A DNA stretch of 64,000 nucleotides from Candidatus Hydrogenedentota bacterium (GTDB lineage Bacteria; Hydrogenedentota; Hydrogenedentia; Hydrogenedentales; JAEUWI01). The stretch spans positions 1 through 64,000 of the forward strand of contig JACPGE010000044.1 of NCBI GenBank assembly GCA_016182605.1, read 5' to 3'. Positions within the stretch are counted from its first letter, which is position 1, and each line of letters starts with the position of its first letter. Below, piece after piece: positions 55,589 through 64,000 of the stretch. The notes under the pieces are model-generated. The model was not told where the DNA came from and did no database searches. It saw only the letters and a program-made list of their open reading frames with translations. Made by a program: the position numbers and the translations under genes.

Positions 55589-55647
55589 GGATTCGAACTC
55601 CTGTCAGGACTGGGTCTGGTATTTCGGGGACAGCCCCGAATACGGTC

Positions 55648-56007
55648 TCAGCGGAAAGGGAGGTCGGGCGCAATCTCATACAGGTACTGCTCCGGGTCTT
55701 CCGGCTCCCACCGGTAGGTCTTCAGGTTGCAGGTGGCGTCCGCCTCGAAAACGACGCCCTCCTCCTCCAGCAGGATGCGCTGTTCCATGGGCCGCTCGAT
55801 GTCGCCCCGGGCGCTGATGCCTCCCTGGTGGTTGATGACGCGCTGCCAGGGCACGCGGTCTTCCGGAGTGCAGGCGCGCAGGGCATAGCCCACTGCCCGG
55901 GCGGCGCGGGGACTGCCCAAAATGGCGGCAATCTGGCCGTAGCTCATCACCCGGCCGCGGGGAATCTCGCGCACGACGCGGTACACGGCTTCATAGAAAT
56001 TGTCCAT
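55648..56007 (-). CDS. Alkyltransferase-like (ATL) DNA-damage recognition protein
   Basis: About 119 residues from ATG 56007; an earlier in-frame ATG is at 56043. It has the MGMT C-terminal domain: FYEAVYRVVREIPRGRVMSY, GQIAAILGSPRAARAVGYAL and DRVPWQRVINHQGGIS. The alkyl-acceptor Cys of PCHRV is replaced by Trp (PWQRV), which defines the ATL group. These proteins bind O6-alkylguanine, flip it out and recruit nucleotide excision repair rather than repairing it themselves. It is 59 bases upstream of queC on the same strand. Confidence 0.88.
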   Translation of the reverse strand: MDNFYEAVYRVVREIPRGRVMSYGQIAAILGSPRAARAVGYALRACTPEDRVPWQRVINHQGGISARGDIERPMEQRILLEEEGVVFEADATCNLKTYRWEPEDPEQYLYEIAPDLPFR

Positions 56008-56159
56008 GGGGCTAGTGTACCCGATGGGGGCCTGCCACGGCACTTGAAAATCTTGCCGGAGTGGTTTTGAACGGGTTTTGGCCTGCGTGGTACCATTGCG
56101 GGCTCCCCACCTCCATCAACGCAGATGGAGCCGGGCACACGCCTGAAGGTATGTATATA

Positions 56160-56240
56160 CTCGCTCCCACGGTCCTCCGCGGGAACGCGCAATTGCACGC
56201 GAATTTCACATGCATTCCCACCGGGGATCGTGGGGACGAG
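56160..56240. repeat. REP-like inverted pair (BIME-like), diverged copy
   Basis: CTCGCTCCCACGGTCCTCCG continues into CGGGAACGC (56160-56188). It faces an inverted relative ending GGGGACGAG (56211-56240), the same arrangement as at 35381-35463 but less well conserved. It lies in the 293-base gap between the divergent ATL and exporter genes, which has no other supported content. Confidence 0.7.
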
Positions 56241-56300
56241 CGCTGAATGCGCGATTGAAGAGCACGTTGTTTTGCCACCTCCCTCAAGGAAAGACTATTC

Positions 56301-58295
56301 ATGGCCAATCCGGGACCGAATACGGGCGCACTTGCCCCCCCCGCCAGAAAGCCCAAGGGCTCGGCGTGGAGTGTGTATTCCCGGTTGCTGGGCTATGCCT
56401 GGCAGTACAAATACAAGCTGATGACGTCGCTGGTATTTGCGGTGCTGATCGTGGGATCGATGACGACGATGCTATTGAGCGTGCGGTTTGGGATTCAGCT
56501 TACCTTTTATGAGCCCCCGGTGGCGGAGGCGGGCGCCCCGATTACGGCGGATGCCGATCCGCGCGATTCGATGGCGGGACACATCGGGGAATTTTTGGCG
56601 CGGCCGGTGGTGGCGCCCGTATTGGGGTGGGTTGACCGGCAGTTGGGCTGGAGGCTGGGGGATTTCGACCAGACTTTCGTGGCGTGGGTGAACCATGCGC
56701 GCGCGGATCAGATGAGCGCGCTGGTGGTGTGGTGCGTGCTGCTGGTGTCACTCTCGCTGCTTTCGGGGATAGCGCGGTTCATCCAGGAGTATTTTGCGGG
56801 TTCGATCGGGGCGCGGATCTCGGTGGATTTGGCGGACGAGATGTACCGGAACCTGGTGCGCCAGCCGGTGGGCTATTTCGAGGCGAACAGTTCGGGCGAC
56901 ATCATGGGACGCTTCACGAACGACGTATTCATGGTGAACCGGGGGCTTGCGGCGGTGCTGGAGAAGGTGATGCGCGAGCCGCTGGTGGCGGCGGCGCTGC
57001 TGGGCATGGCGCTGTACACGGACGTGGTGCTGACGCTGGTGGGGCTGCTGGGCTTTCCGCCGGTGGCGCTCGTGCTCACGATGATCGGGCGGAAGGTGCG
57101 GAAGAGCGTGGGGCGGTCTTTACAGAAGATCGCCTCGATGGCGACGGTGGTGAACGAGACGATCACGGGGATCGCGATCATCAAGAGCTACAACATGGAA
57201 GAGTACGAGGTGGAGCGGGTGCGCACGGAGCTGCACAAGCTGCGCAAGTTCCTGTTTCAAATGGTGCGGCTCAACGCGATGACGGGGCCCTCGACGGAGT
57301 TTATTCTTATCTGCGGGATCGTGGCGTTTTTGTTGATCAGCGGTCAGCGGCTGGCAAGCGGGGATCTGGACGCGGGCAAGCTGACGAGCCTGTTCCTGGC
57401 GCTGGCGATGATGCTGGATCCGGTGCGGAAGCTTTCCGTGGTGAACAACATGATCCAGACAAGCGTGGCCAGTGCGGAGCGCGTGTTCGAGATCATCGAT
57501 CTGAAGTCGAGCATCGAGGTGGCGGAGAATGCGGTGGAATTGGGCCCATTGCGCGAGTCGATCCGTTTTGAGGACGTGGGCTTCCAGTATAACGACGAGA
57601 AGGAAATTCTGAAGCGCGTGAACGTGGTGGTGAAGAAGGGGGAGATGATCGCGCTGGTGGGTCCGAGCGGCGCGGGGAAGAGCACGCTGGTGAAGCTGCT
57701 GCCGCGCTTTTACGACGTGACCTCGGGGGCGATCGCGATAGACGGGCACGATCTGCGCGCGGTGACGCCGGAGAGTCTGCGCAACCAGATCGGCATGGTA
57801 ACGCAGGACACGGTGCTCTTTGCGGAGTCGATCCGGGACAACATCGCGTTTGGGAATCCGCATTTCACAGAGGAGCAGGTGCGCGCGGCGGCGATGGACG
57901 CGAATGCGGCGGAGTTTATCGACATCCTTCCGCGGAAGTTCGAGACGGTGCTGGGGGAATCGGGCATTTCGCTTTCCGGCGGGCAGCGGCAACGGCTGGC
58001 GATAGCGCGCGCGCTGATTAAGGATCCGTCGATCCTCATTCTCGATGAGGCAACCTCCAGTCTGGACGCGGAGAGCGAGCGCCTGATTCAAGACGCGCTC
58101 GAACGCTTTGTGAAGGGGCGGACCGTGTTTGTGATTGCGCACCGGCTGTCGACAATACAGCGCGCGGACCGGATTCTGGTGATGCGGGGCGGGTGTATCG
58201 TGGAAGAGGGCACGCACGCGAACCTGCTTCAACGGGGCGGTCTGTACAGCCAGTTGTACGCGACACAGTTCGGTGCGGCGGAGCCCGTGGAATGA
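56301..58295 (+). CDS. MsbA-like ABC exporter (half-transporter)
   Basis: 664 residues from the ATG at 56301, which follows AAGGAAAG. The membrane domain has six helices and the coupling motifs of type IV exporters (GSIGARISVDLADEMYRNLV, SGDIMGRFTNDVFMVNRGLA, ITGIAIIKSYNMEEYEVERV). The ATPase has GPSGAGKSTLVKLLPRFYD, GMVTQDTVLFAESIRDNIAF, SLSGGQRQRLAIARALI and LILDEATSSLDAESERLIQD. Between helices 1 and 2 lies an unusual insert of about 65-70 residues (about 70-137). MsbA-type proteins flip lipid A or other lipids, but drug and peptide exporters look alike. It overlaps a lipoprotein gene by ATGA. Confidence 0.9.
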   Translation: MANPGPNTGALAPPARKPKGSAWSVYSRLLGYAWQYKYKLMTSLVFAVLIVGSMTTMLLSVRFGIQLTFYEPPVAEAGAPITADADPRDSMAGHIGEFLARPVVAPVLGWVDRQLGWRLGDFDQTFVAWVNHARADQMSALVVWCVLLVSLSLLSGIARFIQEYFAGSIGARISVDLADEMYRNLVRQPVGYFEANSSGDIMGRFTNDVFMVNRGLAAVLEKVMREPLVAAALLGMALYTDVVLTLVGLLGFPPVALVLTMIGRKVRKSVGRSLQKIASMATVVNETITGIAIIKSYNMEEYEVERVRTELHKLRKFLFQMVRLNAMTGPSTEFILICGIVAFLLISGQRLASGDLDAGKLTSLFLALAMMLDPVRKLSVVNNMIQTSVASAERVFEIIDLKSSIEVAENAVELGPLRESIRFEDVGFQYNDEKEILKRVNVVVKKGEMIALVGPSGAGKSTLVKLLPRFYDVTSGAIAIDGHDLRAVTPESLRNQIGMVTQDTVLFAESIRDNIAFGNPHFTEEQVRAAAMDANAAEFIDILPRKFETVLGESGISLSGGQRQRLAIARALIKDPSILILDEATSSLDAESERLIQDALERFVKGRTVFVIAHRLSTIQRADRILVMRGGCIVEEGTHANLLQRGGLYSQLYATQFGAAEPVE

Positions 58296-58990
58296 GTGCC
58301 GTGGCGCGGTTGGGTGTGGCGCTCTTGCTCGCCCTGACGGGATGCGGTGGCGGCGAGCAGGTTCCCGCGCCCGCGGCGGCAACGGAATCGCCTGCGCCGG
58401 CAGTTGCCGAGCCGGCGCCACCCCTTGCCACGGACGCCGCGAAGACGCTCATGGCGCGGATACAGGTGGTGGATCTGGAGGGTACGCCGCTGGCGAATAT
58501 GGCGCCGATCGTAACGCGTCAGCCGAACGCGTTCGATCCGCCGCTGGCCACCGGGACGCTGACCGATGCAGGCGGCCGCGGCGAGGTGCGTTTCGAGTTG
58601 ACCGAAAAGGTCTGCATCCGTGCGTGGGATCCGGAACTGGGGTATTTCCCCAACAATTTCTTCGAGGTGCTGCCCGGGGCGGCTGGCCTGGAAGAGGATT
58701 TGCTGGTGGTGATGGTGCGGGGCGCACGGCTGAAGGCGCAGTTGTTTGACGTGGCCGGGAGCGCGCTGGCGGGGCAGACAGTGGCGCTCATGCTTTCCCA
58801 TCCGGAGCGGGGGCCGTGGTGGCCGGTGGAAGCCCAGACGGCGGACGACGGGCTGGTGGACTTCGGTCCGGTGCCCGCGGGGGAATATGCAATGCACTTT
58901 CAGGCGGCATCGGGGCAAAGCCTGGAACAGCCGGTGGTGGCGGTGCGCCCGGGGCAGACGACGGATCTCGGGGCGCTCACACTGCACTGA
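58292..58990 (+). CDS. Lipoprotein with beta-sandwich (carboxypeptidase-regulatory-like) repeats
   Basis: 232 residues from the ATG at 58292. The lipobox is LLLALTGCGG. An Ala/Pro/Glu-rich linker of about 40 residues follows. Then come two regions that look like carboxypeptidase-regulatory-like (Cna-B-type) beta sandwiches: IQVVDLEGTPLANMAPIV with LTDAGGRGEVRFELTE, and LKAQLFDVAGSALAGQTVAL with DGLVDFGPVPAGEYAMHFQA. It has no catalytic motif. The ATGA overlap with the exporter gene indicates coupled expression, so it may serve the exported substrate or the exporter from the periplasmic side. Function is unknown. Confidence 0.75.
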   Translation: MSAVARLGVALLLALTGCGGGEQVPAPAAATESPAPAVAEPAPPLATDAAKTLMARIQVVDLEGTPLANMAPIVTRQPNAFDPPLATGTLTDAGGRGEVRFELTEKVCIRAWDPELGYFPNNFFEVLPGAAGLEEDLLVVMVRGARLKAQLFDVAGSALAGQTVALMLSHPERGPWWPVEAQTADDGLVDFGPVPAGEYAMHFQAASGQSLEQPVVAVRPGQTTDLGALTLH

Positions 58991-59031
58991 TCGGTACCTG
59001 GCCGGGGGGCCTGCGCGGGCGGGAGTGCATT

Positions 59032-59060
59032 TTGACCGTTGGGCATGGTGCGCCTATAAT
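59032..59060 (+). promoter_or_regulatory. Near-consensus promoter of the coiled-coil gene
   Basis: TTGACC (59032-59037), exactly 17 bases and TATAAT (59055-59060). This is the closest match to the housekeeping consensus in the window. The start of transcription is about 55 bases before the ATG at 59121. Confidence 0.8.
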
Positions 59061-59120
59061 CAACCGTTGCATGGCAGGGGCGCGATTCGCCGTTTCGAAT
59101 TCATCACAAGGATAATATTC

Positions 59121-62100
59121 ATGGGGACTTCCCAGGGTTCGGCACAATCGAAGATTCGAGCCACCATATCGGGGTGGACGGCGGAAGTCGGTGCGGCTCA
59201 TGGGGAACTTTCCGGGCAGTTGCTGGAGACCAACGCGCAGTTGGGGCGCTTGCTGGAGGTGCTGGTCAACAAGGTGGAGCACACGGCGGAGCTTGCAGCG
59301 GCACAGGATGAGATCGAGCGGCTGAAGCGGCAATTGGGGGAGAGCGATCTGCTCGCGGGCGCGGTGACGCAGTATTCGGCGGGGGTCTCCCCGGCGATCC
59401 AGGCGCTCCGGCAGGAAATGCTCAACGCGCTGAACCGGCTGAACAGCACGGTGTCCGCGTGGAAGCTGGAAGTGACGGAGGCCCACCACGGGCTCTCGCA
59501 GCAGATTGAGGAGGCGAACCGGCAGTTTGGATTGCTGCTCGAATTGATGGAGCAGTCGCCGATCGCCCCGGATGAACCGAACTACAAGGCCCTGGACGAT
59601 CTGGTGATGCAGCAGGAGGCGCTCATTCAAGATCTGCGCCATGAGAAGGCCGTGCTCACCACGCAGGCGCACGCGCTGAACGTGGAACTGGAGGGGCTCC
59701 AGCAGGCGCAAGAGCATTTCACGCAGGAAATCCAGTTGGCGGCGGAGTCCGTGGCGCTTCAACGCGAAGACGAGTTGCACAAGGTCCGGGAACGGCTGGC
59801 CGCGCGGGAGGCGGAGATCCAGCAGCTCGTTCTTGAGAACGAAGGGCTCGCGGAGGCATTGACCGGGGCCCACACGCAGTCCGCGCAGATGGAAGCAGAG
59901 ATTCAGGCGGACCGCGATCGGTTGCATGCGAGTTTGGAGACAATGAAGCAGGAGATGGTGGCGCTGCATGACCGCGAGCGCGATCACCGCATGGAGACAC
60001 AGAAGCTGCTGGAGGAGTTGTCCCAACAGCCCCCTGGTGTGGATCCTTCGGTACTGGAGGCGGCGGAACAACGCGTTCAGGAACTTCGGGCGGCGATCGA
60101 AGAGAAAGACGCACGGCTTGCCGCACAATTGGACCGTTGCGCCGGGCTCGACAAGCTCGTCTGGGATCTTCAGCAGCAGGCGGATGCACTCTTGGAGGCC
60201 CAGGACGAGGCGGGGCCGTCCCGCGAAGAGCTAGCACGGGAACTGGAAGCCGTACGCGCGCAGCGGGACGCACTCGCGCAAGAAAACATGGCCCTTGCGG
60301 CGCGATTGACGGCCTTGCAAGCGGCCAAGGACGAGGAGATCCAGGCGCTTCGTGCAGCGCGGGATGAACTGGCCAGCGAATCTGAGGCGCTCCGGACGGA
60401 AGAGGGCGCGTTGCGGGAGCAACACGGGGCGCTGAGCGCGGCGCATGATGCATTGGCGGTGCAGGTTTCCGTGCTGCAGGCGGAGCTGACATCGCACCGG
60501 GAAGCGCTTCAGGCGGCGCAATCGGAAAAGGATATCGCCGAAGGCCGGCTTGCGGCGGTGGAAGAGCAGTTGGCGCAGAAGGCGCAGCGGCTCGAAGGGA
60601 TTGCGGGCGAGGTTGACGAGAAGCGGATGGTGCTCGCGGATCGGGAGACCGAGCTTCAGGCCGCGTATGAACGCATCGATCGGCTCGAACACGAGCTGGA
60701 GAATGCGCGCAATCAGGAGACGGCGCTGGCGTCGGCCCAGTCGGAATTGCAGCGGCGCCTGGAAGAAGTGCAACGGAACCTGGCGGCGGCGCAGGAGGCG
60801 ATTGCGAAGGACGAAGCGGCGCAGTCCCACGAGCAATCCTTGTTCCTCTCGCGGCTCCGGGTGGAATCGCTGGAGGCGGATCTGCGCACGGCGCAGGACC
60901 GGCTGGGGCTGCTCAAGCAGCAGGAACAGGACTGGTCGCAGCGGACGCAGGACCTTACGCGCGCACTGGGGATGGCGCGGGAGGTGGGCGAGAAAGAGCG
61001 GGAATTGCAGCAGCGCGAGCAGGAACTGGCAGCCTTGCGCACGGAGATGGAGGCGGTCAGCCGGGAGTTGGAGGCGTTGCAGGAAAGCCTGGCGGCGAGC
61101 ACGCAGCGCGAAGCATCGATGCGGCAGCGGGTGGAGTTCTTGACGGCGCAACTGGAAGAGTCGGCGCACCTGGCGGCCGATCAGACTGCTCGGATCGATA
61201 CGGTGGAGGCGTCTGCCCGCACGCTGAAGGGTCAGACCGCGGCGCTGGAGACGGAATTGCAGGAGGCACACGCCGCGCTGGAAAACCGGGACACGGCGCA
61301 TGCGGCCTCCATGGAGGAGATCGCGCGGCTTCAGGAAGAGCTTGGCGCTTTGAAGGCAGCGCTGGAGGCGGAGCGGGAATCGGTGGCTGTGGAACGCGCC
61401 GGGTTCGTGGAGCGCAGTGCGGAGGCCGAACATCAACGGCTGGCGCTGGAAGAGGCCCTTGCGCTGAGCGCGGCGGACATTGGAGATTTGCAGGCGGCGC
61501 TGGGCGGATCGCGCGAGCGCCTGGCCGCGGTGGAACTGGAGTATGGCGAGCAGCAGCGCGCGTGGGCGCCGGAGCGCGCCGCGATGGCGGAGACGGCGCG
61601 GGCGATGGGGCTGGAGCGGGACGCACTGGTGGAGGAGATTGCCGCGTATGAGACGGCGCTGCAGCAGAGCGCGGCGGATCGGGCGGGGCTCGCGGAGCAG
61701 GCGCAACTGATTGAGGAGCAGTATCACGCACAACGCGCGGAACTCGACGGGTTGAAGCTGGAGACGTTGGGGTTGATGGAGCAGCTCTCGGATGCGGCAA
61801 ACATGCTTGCGGCGCGGGAATCCGGGTTTCGCGCCGCGCTGGATGCCGCGGAGCGGCGTGCCGCGGACTATGCCGATCGCGAGAGCGGCAGCCGATCGCT
61901 GCTGGATGCGATTACGCGCGAACGCGCGGAACTGGGCAACGCCAACAGCGCGTTGCAGGCGCAGCATGCGGCGCTTTCGCAGCAGCTTGCGGATTCCCAA
62001 GCGGCGTTGTCGGCGATGCAACCGGAAAGCGTGGCGTTGCAGGCACGTGCCGAGGCGCTGGAAGAAACGCTGGAGTCCGTGCGCCGGGAGCTGCATGACC

Positions 62101-64000
62101 GGGAGGCCACCTGGTCGATGGAGCACGATCGATTTGAGGCGCGGATCGCCGAGCTTCTGGAGGAGCAGCAGTTACTCGAAGAACAGGCCGCCGCGCCGTG
62201 GATGGAAACGCGCATTCTCATGCTCGAAGCGGAAGTGGCGGAATTGCAGCAGGAATTGATGCTGGCAGCGGCCGGATCGGCGCAGGAAGCCACGGCGCCC
62301 GGCGCGCGGGAAGAGGAGCAGCGCGCCGCGCTTCAGGACGAGTTGGCGCAGTTGCAGGAAGAACTGGGCACGTTGCAAGCAAGATACACGGACCTCCTGG
62401 ACGAGCGGGACGCGCTCGTGGAGCAGGTGCAGACAGCCGGCATGGCATACGCGGATCAAGATGCGGACCGCGAATCGTTGCGCGCGGCATTGCAGGCAGA
62501 GCGCGCGCAAAACAGCGCATTGTCAGGCCAGGCCGAGGCCTTGCGCGCGGAATCCGAGTCTCTGGAGCAGGCGCTGGCCGCTATCCGCGCCGCGCAAACC
62601 ACGGCGATGATGCAATCCGAAGGGGCCGTGCAGGCGATCCGGGAGGCGGCGCTGGGGCAGCAGGCGCTGCTTGTCGAGCGAGAGGCCGCCATCGGAGACC
62701 TTACGGCGCGCATTGCGGTGCTCGAAGAGGCGCTGCTGGAACAGGCAGACGGCCCGAGCGCGGCGGAGGTGGAGGAGAGTGCGCGGCAGCTTGATGAGTT
62801 GAACCGGGTACTTGCGGGGGCACAGCAGGCCTACAAGGACAAGGCGCTGGCATTGGAGGAAAGCGATCGGGCACTGAAGGACAGCCTGCTTTCCCACGCG
62901 ACGGCGGAAGATCGGATTGCCGATCTAGAACGGCAGGTCCGCGAATTGCGCGGGGCCCTGACGGAAATGGAACAGAAGGAGGCGCTGGTTCAGGCGCAGC
63001 ACGAAAGCTTTATCCAGGAGATCGAGGCGCTGCGGCGTTTGGAACAAACCCGCTCCGCGGCGCTTGACAAGGCACAATCGGAAACCGCCGCCGGCAAGGA
63101 AGCGCTGGCGGCGCGCGAGACGGAGATGGCCGCGTTGCGGGAAGAACTGCGCGCGGGATCCGCCGCGCTGGAGGCGTTGCGCGCGGAGATGGCGGAATAT
63201 GAGCGCCGCATGGAAGGCTTGCTGGCGGAGCATGCGGCGCAATCGGACCAGTGCGCGGCTTTCCAGCGCGAGGTGGAGGCACAACAGACGCAGTTGGAGG
63301 AGGCGCAGCGCGAACTTCAATCCCGTGCCGCAGCCCACGACGAACAACGTGCGGCAGCGCAGAATCTGGAAACAGAAACCGCCCGCTTGCAGGCCTTACT
63401 GGACGAGTCCGGCACGGAGACGGCCACCCGCAACGCGGCCCTGGAAGAAGCCTTGATCGCTTCGCAGGCCCTGGAACTGCGGCAACAGGAAGCCCTCCAG
63501 CAGGGCGCCGCGGCGCTTGAGGCGCAGAAAGACGCGCTGGCCGGGCGGGAACGCGAGTTGATGGCGCTCGATGCAGCCTTGCGCGAAGCGAAGGAGGCAC
63601 TGGCAGAGGCGAATGCGCGGGAGTCCGCCCTGGCCGGCGCGCTGCATGTTGCGCGCTCGGCGGAAGCGCAGCAACGCGCAGGATTGGAGAACGCACTGGC
63701 GGCGCTGACCGCGCAATCCGAAGCGCTCGCGGCGCAGGAGCGGGAGACGGTCGATCTTCAAGAACACATGCAGGACCTGCAGGAAGAATTAAGCGCTCTA
63801 AGCAAGGCGGAGGCGTCGACCCAGGCGCAGATGGAGTCCCTGCGCGAGGAGATAGCGCTTGCGCGCGAGGATCGGGAGGGATTCCAGGAGCATCTGCAGA
63901 CGCGGGAGAGCGACATCGAGTCGCTGCATCAACAATTGCGCGAACAGGAAGAACAACTCGACGGTATCAATCAGGAGCGGGAACGCTTGCAGGAAACCGT
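59121..64000 (+). CDS. Very long coiled-coil protein, incomplete at the window edge
   Basis: The frame from ATG 59121 is open to the last base, at least 1,626 codons. No signal peptide or membrane helix is seen. The first 60 residues (SGWTAEVGAAHGELSGQLLE and on) are helical. From about residue 60 onward the sequence is almost entirely heptad-like, rich in Ala, Glu, Gln, Leu and Arg, with runs such as AAAQDEIERLKRQLGE and EQLEALE-type repeats and very few Pro, Gly or aromatic residues. Such proteins are structural rods, seen in filament-forming or SMC-like scaffolds. There is no ATP-binding motif in the visible part. Internal sequence repetition without exact DNA repeats suggests old expansion. 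The family is not recognised; the C-terminus decides its role. Confidence 0.85.
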   Translation, partial: MGTSQGSAQSKIRATISGWTAEVGAAHGELSGQLLETNAQLGRLLEVLVNKVEHTAELAAAQDEIERLKRQLGESDLLAGAVTQYSAGVSPAIQALRQEMLNALNRLNSTVSAWKLEVTEAHHGLSQQIEEANRQFGLLLELMEQSPIAPDEPNYKALDDLVMQQEALIQDLRHEKAVLTTQAHALNVELEGLQQAQEHFTQEIQLAAESVALQREDELHKVRERLAAREAEIQQLVLENEGLAEALTGAHTQSAQMEAEIQADRDRLHASLETMKQEMVALHDRERDHRMETQKLLEELSQQPPGVDPSVLEAAEQRVQELRAAIEEKDARLAAQLDRCAGLDKLVWDLQQQADALLEAQDEAGPSREELARELEAVRAQRDALAQENMALAARLTALQAAKDEEIQALRAARDELASESEALRTEEGALREQHGALSAAHDALAVQVSVLQAELTSHREALQAAQSEKDIAEGRLAAVEEQLAQKAQRLEGIAGEVDEKRMVLADRETELQAAYERIDRLEHELENARNQETALASAQSELQRRLEEVQRNLAAAQEAIAKDEAAQSHEQSLFLSRLRVESLEADLRTAQDRLGLLKQQEQDWSQRTQDLTRALGMAREVGEKERELQQREQELAALRTEMEAVSRELEALQESLAASTQREASMRQRVEFLTAQLEESAHLAADQTARIDTVEASARTLKGQTAALETELQEAHAALENRDTAHAASMEEIARLQEELGALKAALEAERESVAVERAGFVERSAEAEHQRLALEEALALSAADIGDLQAALGGSRERLAAVELEYGEQQRAWAPERAAMAETARAMGLERDALVEEIAAYETALQQSAADRAGLAEQAQLIEEQYHAQRAELDGLKLETLGLMEQLSDAANMLAARESGFRAALDAAERRAADYADRESGSRSLLDAITRERAELGNANSALQAQHAALSQQLADSQAALSAMQPESVALQARAEALEETLESVRRELHDREATWSMEHDRFEARIAELLEEQQLLEEQAAAPWMETRILMLEAEVAELQQELMLAAAGSAQEATAPGAREEEQRAALQDELAQLQEELGTLQARYTDLLDERDALVEQVQTAGMAYADQDADRESLRAALQAERAQNSALSGQAEALRAESESLEQALAAIRAAQTTAMMQSEGAVQAIREAALGQQALLVEREAAIGDLTARIAVLEEALLEQADGPSAAEVEESARQLDELNRVLAGAQQAYKDKALALEESDRALKDSLLSHATAEDRIADLERQVRELRGALTEMEQKEALVQAQHESFIQEIEALRRLEQTRSAALDKAQSETAAGKEALAARETEMAALREELRAGSAALEALRAEMAEYERRMEGLLAEHAAQSDQCAAFQREVEAQQTQLEEAQRELQSRAAAHDEQRAAAQNLETETARLQALLDESGTETATRNAALEEALIASQALELRQQEALQQGAAALEAQKDALAGRERELMALDAALREAKEALAEANARESALAGALHVARSAEAQQRAGLENALAALTAQSEALAAQERETVDLQEHMQDLQEELSALSKAEASTQAQMESLREEIALAREDREGFQEHLQTRESDIESLHQQLREQEEQLDGINQERERLQET

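Noticed and set aside
55570-55600. tRNA T-arm-like sequence (GTTCGAATCC)
   Set aside because: No acceptor or anticodon stem around it; it is the ribosome-binding region and start of queC.
60231-62126. Long minus-strand frame inside the coiled-coil gene
   Set aside because: Leu/Arg/Gln-rich antisense of heptad codons. The plus frame has the promoter, start and continuous heptads.

Overview
The window is GC-rich DNA from a diderm (Gram-negative-type) bacterium. Supporting genes are a TolC-type outer-membrane channel, several lipoproteins, an MsbA-like exporter and a fused SecDF. The mix (b558-type SdhC with SdhA and SdhB, a RedB-like thioredoxin-fold protein next to a membrane sensor kinase, a lysine/alanine-rich topoisomerase I tail, a PhoPQ-related lipoprotein, many intergenic repeats) would fit a PVC-type or deep-branching planctomycete/Hydrogenedentota-like lineage. 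That placement is inference from gene content only. No rRNA, tRNA, CRISPR array, intact transposon or prophage was seen.

Layout. 0-3.5 kb: remnants of two similar C-terminal ends, a dispersed repeat, a TolC channel, a tandem repeat and a DUF4258/YgiT toxin-antitoxin pair. 3.8-11.4 kb: leuB, a DMT permease, an HpcH/HpaI aldolase, a lone E2 catalytic-domain protein, two cyclophilins, an hslV without hslU and an ATP-grasp-fold protein with an eroded active site. 11.5-17.3 kb: a complete five-gene oligopeptide/dipeptide ABC importer. 17.4-23.3 kb: a PP2C phosphatase, a beta-propeller lactonase and the sdhCAB operon. 23.6-30.6 kb: a 1,265-residue PKD/EF-hand/PhoPQ-related lipoprotein, an M20 peptidase and tyrS. 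30.7-35.2 kb: a GntR-controlled ABC system with two large, distantly paralogous membrane proteins. 35.3-39 kb: REP-like repeats, a von Willebrand lipoprotein and a XerC/D recombinase. 39.2-50.9 kb: topA, a DSP phosphatase, a btuF-btuD-btuC-type importer split by a RedB / hybrid kinase / HD-GYP block, and tgt. 51-59 kb: yajC, secDF, a DUF1569 protein, queC, an alkyltransferase-like protein, an MsbA-like exporter and a coupled lipoprotein. 59.1-64 kb: a very long coiled-coil gene that runs off the window.

How genes work together. tgt and queC both serve queuosine biosynthesis. yajC and secDF form the accessory Sec translocon. dpp-like genes import peptides. The btu-like genes import a corrinoid or iron chelate. 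RedB, kinase and HD-GYP regulator probably form one redox- or ligand-responsive c-di-GMP signalling unit. The GntR repressor, ABC ATPase and two membrane proteins probably form one self-regulated exporter or envelope-stress unit.

The most unusual observations are four. (1) A 73-bp direct repeat, made of the btuF 3' end plus the btuD start codon, brackets the RedB/kinase/HD-GYP block. (2) Strand composition appears to switch near 23.5 kb independently of gene direction. (3) Three separate intergenic repeat families occur in the window. (4) The GntR/ABC operon carries a near-ideal promoter-operator overlap and two unrecognised paralogous membrane proteins.
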